From Sanderia malayensis (Eukaryota > Cnidaria > Scyphozoa > Semaeostomeae > Pelagiidae): DNA of 64,000 nt. Of the stretch, positions 59,501 through 64,000 are shown piece after piece. The notes below the pieces were generated by a model, which saw nothing but the letters and a program-made list of their open reading frames with translations, did not search any database and was not told where the DNA came from. The first letter of the stretch is position 1. Each line of letters starts with the position of its first letter. Made by a program: the position numbers and the translations under genes. The stretch lies in the NCBI GenBank assembly GCA_013076295.1, contig RQOL01000024.1:4107158-4171157 (forward strand). The letters are read 5' to 3'.

Positions 59501-62500
59501 AGAATCCCCTTCCAAGCAAATTCATCACCTTGCATATCTGCTTTAGTTGCATCATAGGCAGTACATGTTCCACTGAATGTAGCATAGTCCATGCTAAAGG
59601 TTCCAGAGAGCTTTGTGTAGCCAAGGTACGACCAATAATCGCTGGGCACGGCAACAGTAACTGCCAGTTGGTATTTGGAATCAACACTAAAAATAACATG
59701 ATGTCCAAGGTCGTCCAAAGTGTCCATGGGAGGGATGCAAATTTTACCCACAGTTTGGCAGCTTCCAGAGCTGCAATCAACACCCATTTCCAGTTTCCCA
59801 AACTCAACCCAGTTTGTAACAGAACTACTTTCCTGCGACACTTCACTTTTGTAGCACTTATAGTTGTTGAAATTGTCTGCAGATCCGTCTATAGCGTCTT
59901 GAGACTGGCCTTCTACTAACATAGCTACTGCTGGTTTCACTACTGCGTGAATGCTGCTCTTCAAGCTAGCCTTTCTGGCATATTTAAGCATCGATTGTGT
60001 GCTAAGATTCTTCTCGAGAATCCCTTTCCAAGCAAATTCATCACCTTGCATATCTGCTTTAGTTGCATCATAGGCAGTACATGTTCCACTGAATGTAGCA
60101 TAGTCCATGCTAAAGGTTCCAGAGAGCTTTGTGTAGCCAAGGTACGACCAATAATCGCTGGGCACGGCAACAGTAACTGACAGTTGGTATTTGGAATCAA
60201 CACCAAAAATTACATGATGTCCAAGATCGTCCAAAGTGTCCATGGGAGGGATGCAAATATTACCCACAGTTTGGCAGCTTCCAGAGCTGCAATCAACACC
60301 CGTTTCCAGTTCTCCAAAGGCAACCCATTTCGTAACTGAACTGGTGGTTTGGGTTTTCGTGGGCTTTGCAACTGCTTTTTCACTTTTATAGCACTTGTAC
60401 TTGTTGACATGTGCAGCGGCCTTGAAACTGGCAGACAGAAGTGACTTGTTGTCATTACGGCTTTGGGTTAATGCAACAAATCCGTGGCCTTGTTGGATAT
60501 TGCCATGCAGTTTCACTGATCCATGTTCCCATTTTCCATCGACTACATCTCTTGCCCAGCTTATGTTGTTACCATTAGAAATGTGCACGTCTGGTACATG
60601 CTTGTCATCCAAAAACAAGTGTCCTCTGAGAAGAGACATCTTTTTCGGCATTGAATAGCAAGAGAGATTTTGTTCACCAACGTCATAACTCAGATCTAGG
60701 TGAGGGCAATTGATATCCTTCAGCGATTTCTTTACTTGGCCGATGTTTTCTTTTGCCAAGCTGTTAGCCAAATGTTTCTGAGTAATTGACTTCATTGCTT
60801 TGGCGGCTCCACCTCCAAGAACTTTCTCCAAGATCGGTTCCAGACTATCCAACTGTTTTTGCAGGCTGTTCTTTTCGGCAGTTGAAAGATTATTCATTCC
60901 CTCAACAATGTTTTGTGAGGTTATCTCTGGGTAATTCAGGCAAACCAAATAGCCATTAGCATGATAGGAACGAGGACCTTCACGGAGGTGAACACCATAA
61001 ACTTTTGTACCAGCTGGATATTCTTTCAAATGAATTGATTCAATTTCAACCCATTCATAATCAATTTGGCCATTTTTGACATCCTTTATTCTTCGAACAA
61101 AGTCCCCTTCGGTAAGTTGACCAACATCCAACCAAGAATTATCATTTTTGGCCAAATGAGGATTTACAGCTCGCCAACCATCTTGTGTCCAAAATGGGTG
61201 ACCAGATGTGAAAAATGGCTCACTGCCATTGATACCAAAAATAGCAGAGTTGTCAGCCAGCTCTTGCACAACTTTTTCGGATGAGACAATCCCAACATTT
61301 CCATTGTTACCAATGATCTTGGAATTCTCTTTCAAATCTTCAATAGCCACTGACTGAAAATCATTAAGGAGGACAGTAGTGCCACCTATGAAACAGCCAA
61401 ATGGTTTATTGTGGTGTGATTTCTTAACAATGTTGTCCACCTTACGTCCAGATATTAATAGGCCGTATTGCTTGGGGCCATTGCTTGAGTCCAGCCAGCT
61501 TCGAACGGCATCACCATAAGATATTTCTGTATGATCTGTTGAAATTGGGAATTGTCCAGGAAGAAGGATAGGATCAGTGGTCACCCAAGACTTTGTGTGA
61601 GATTTAAAGCAAGCTGCATGGATGAAGCTAGAGAACGGATGACTCAATAACCAACCTTTTACAAATAGTAAAAGGTTGTCTTTCTCCACAAAATCTTTCA
61701 CTGGTTGCATCATTGCTGCACTACTTGCACTGACCCACTTTTTCAATATTGCCTCGAATTGATGAGAGCCAAGCAATTTCAAGAAGTACAACTTCATTTT
61801 AACACACAATTCTTGCTCCATGGTTAGTTGCTTTATAAGTGTGCCACGAATGTAGGCTTCATCTTCTAAAATCTTTTCAAGTTTATCCAGCCAAGATTGT
61901 TTGCTATTCAAGTAAGTCTGGAAACCATGCTTTGTTTTAAGTACCTCCAACAGTAAGCTACTGCCCAGTTCCTTACCTTTGCTTGAACTTAAAAATTCTT
62001 CAATCTTTGCTTTAGCCATGTTTCCATTTGTTACCTTATCAAAGTTGTACTTTGGAACCTAATAGTAATATACAAAATCTACAATTAGAAATGGTGTATA
62101 AAGTCGCAATTATTGGCAAAACGTAGCCAATGTTTTGGTCACTGGTGGTGATCATGATATACCAGGTGGGCCAAAGAAAATAACTTCCTAAACAAAATAT
62201 TTTTTCGGAAAGGCATCTTGTGAAAAATTTGCTGCAAATTTCTATCATGTAATATTTAACCCACAAGACATTTAGTGTAAAACTTTTTTTTATCGATAGC
62301 TTGTCATTTTTGAGCAATTGCAATTTTTTAATTTTTAGTCGTGAAACCTGCTGTTGTGACATTTTTCGTTTGAAAATTGACTACGTTGAAAGAGCAATCA
62401 AAAGTTATGCACCACCTGATGCAAAATTGCGTCCGGGAGTGACCCGGAGCTTGAGGAAGAACATTTACATAACAATATATAATCAAAGGTTAATAATTAG

Positions 62501-63888
62501 TTCAATAATTAGTCTAGGATAGGATTTGCCTGGAGCCAAAGAGAAGAGGTGCTGATACAATGATAACCCCTATTCAAATTATAACTTGTTTTGATGCAAA
62601 GGAGGCATCTTTGAGCAATATGCCAGAAAAGTTTCGCAGGGAAAATTAGAGATCGACAATTAATTTATAAAAAGACAGTAATCAAATAATCAAAGGAACC
62701 TTGAGGTGACCCGCGACAGATGGCTTTTATTTCAGTGTGTTATCCAGAAAGTAAAGAAAATAATATCAAATTAAAGTCAAACTTTGCGAGCCTAAAATTG
62801 AGCTTGAGCGAAACTGAATAAATAATTTTATTGACTATTCACCTCCTATACATAAAATACTCTGGCTTTAATTTTCAGGATTGAAGCAAATTCAAAAAAC
62901 ATTAGTAAAACTCAAGCAAACATTTGACTTCAACTTTTGATCTTGTTTCATCAAAGTTAAAAAACTTTCATTTTCCCAAACAAAATGAAATGCTATAATT
63001 GCTGTAGAGTTGCAAAAGCATACAGCTAGAAAACTTTCTTCTTTTCACCAAATGCTTCCAACAACGAGTCAAAAATGCTCCCCTCCCCGTCTCGTGCTCG
63101 TGGTCCCGCCCTGCCACAGCGTGCCCAGCGTCAAGTATGTTGTTTTTGTTTCAACAAGTTTACATTTTATCCAATGAAAAATTTGCAAAGTGACATCATA
63201 GCCTCATTCCAAATCAAAAGTGAACGTTTGAATCTGAGGCACATACCTTATATGGGAAAGTAAACAGAAACACAGAGCACTGACACAGAACACAACATTT
63301 TTCCCCACTCACCAACATCTACTCGCTTGCGCATGCGCTTCGCGAGTCAAAAACAAAATTTCCAAAGCAAGTTGGTAATTGAACTTTTATCCAGACAAGG
63401 CAAGCCAAACTTGCAAACTTGTGGTTTTTTTAGTTCAACCTAATTGATACAGCAAAGACTTGTTATTAATCCACTCTCCTTTCAAGGTAATAACGAGCAT
63501 AGCATACTATATCAAAAATTGGACGCAAGTGAGACCCAAAAGAAACAGTGAATTACTAAGTACATTTGTTGCTCCGAGTAAAAAGCATTTTAGCTCAAGA
63601 TATTAAACAAATTAATAAACTCGACCCTTAATGAAGCCTGAAATTCTACTCACGGTGGTAAGGTCGATGGAAGCAAGATCTGCCGCCAGCTCATTTCTTA
63701 TAGATGTATAACCATGCTCTCCAAAAAAAGCATTGGCTGGTGTCTTGTTGAAGAACGTGGCTGAAATCCCATCTCCGGCCTTCTTCAGAGAATCCTCCAA
63801 AATCTTCTGCATATCTCCATTTGGCAACGCAGTGTAAGAATCAGCAACATCAAGCAAAGATTGTACACTCTTGTAGCTTGAATACGTC
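56516..63888 (-). CDS. Hint-domain multidomain protein, tandem copy C (5' exon outside window)
   Basis: Exons E2 63888-63654, E3 62058-58023, E4 57820-57588 and E5 56782-56516 are in phase; E1 should lie just beyond 64,000. E3 is about 520 bases longer than in A and B because the cysteine module is present twice (first unit about 60.4-59.94 kb, second about 59.87-59.41 kb). The N-terminus and the 1.6 kb E2-E3 intron match A almost base for base. The C-terminal third, E4 and E5 match B (KSGTAWDRLLESVADW, EGSFIFFPIVL beyond the donor, DKxx replaced by YKEENPET at the end). The E4-E5 intron holds about 300 extra bases compared with B. Domain order and hydrophobic C-terminal segments are otherwise as in A. 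Confidence 0.82.
57224..57527. other. About 300-bp insertion in the E4-E5 intron of copy C
   Basis: Flanking sequence matches the copy B intron closely (GACAGGGATCAT on the left, AATTATTTGTTC on the right), but here about 300 bases intervene that B replaces with TTGTTTTTAATGT. The insert has more CG dinucleotides than its surroundings, including CATGTCGCGGCCGC. No terminal repeats or ORF are obvious. Confidence 0.6.
59410..60405 (-). repeat. In-frame tandem duplication of the cysteine module in copy C
   Basis: Two units of roughly 174 codons, both beginning YKCYKSE and containing WV(A/E)FG(E/K)LE, GVDCSSGSCQTVG, CIPPMDTLDDLGHHVIF, VAVPSDYWSYLGYTKLSGTF, GTCTAYDATKADMQGDEFAW and ending SSIHA(V/I)V. 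The centres of the units are nearly identical at DNA level, whereas the edges (linker and C-terminal helix) differ. Copies A and B have a single unit. Confidence 0.88.
60952..61395 (-). other. Hint domain of copy C
   Basis: It retains the GCFIGG, TSGH and YHANG blocks seen in A and B. Minor replacements occur (for example HLAKNDNSW and VYGVHLREG). Confidence 0.75.
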
Positions 63889-64000
63889 CTGCGATTAAAT
63901 ATATATCAAGATATGAAATTGGTTTTTAGAAAGATTTGCTTCACAAGACTCTACTCTTGTTGCGATTGAATGACAACTGTTGTGAAGTCACTACATATCA

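Overview
The window is eukaryotic and animal. Genes are split by introns with GT..AG borders, the DNA is AT-rich, and it is full of short inverted-repeat transposons. The protein set is metazoan: a TFG orthologue, an SLC28 nucleoside transporter, a metabotropic-glutamate-type class C GPCR, a CYP3-like cytochrome P450 and a divergent homeodomain protein. The overall look fits an early-branching animal (sponge or cnidarian, with a slight lean to sponge). That lean is inference; no species marker is visible.

Left part (1-31 kb). On the minus strand lie two 5' exons of a P450 that continues past the left edge, with a dead hAT-like transposase just beyond them. TFG follows (5 coding exons, 14.27 to 5.50 kb). 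Its 5.8 kb third intron holds an intronless homeobox gene, a 1.1 kb fold-back repeat, a 0.6 kb GC-rich MITE and a 0.46 kb MITE. On the plus strand an SLC28 transporter occupies nine recognisable exons (15.95-20.81 kb), ending in a 20-base terminal exon. After two tRNA-like SINE pieces comes a small minus-strand three-exon gene of unknown function (24.0-24.8 kb). Then comes a two-exon class C GPCR on the minus strand (25.5-30.35 kb), whose signal peptide sits on its own exon 2.1 kb upstream.

Right part (31-64 kb) is a tandem array of at least three paralogous minus-strand genes, here called A, B and C. Each encodes a protein of about 1,440 residues or more that I cannot assign to a named family. 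It has an N-terminal helical region, a Hint (hedgehog/intein) autoprocessing-type domain, a cysteine-containing presumably beta-rich module, a long helical region and glycine-rich hydrophobic C-terminal exons. All splice phases agree across copies: exon lengths are 77/80, 235, 3.5-4.0 kb, 233 and 267 bases. Copy C carries an internal duplication of the cysteine module. It looks like A on its 5' side and like B on its 3' side, which suggests unequal crossing-over or gene conversion. The spacers are also duplicated, so paralogous empty sites expose later insertions: a 39-base perfect palindrome with a 7-base target duplication, a dead LINE, a transposon ORF fragment, and a fold-back element with a THAP-like remnant.

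Many of the longest reading frames in AT-rich stretches are shadows and are left out. The genes share no obvious pathway. The biologically most interesting unit is the Hint-protein tandem array.
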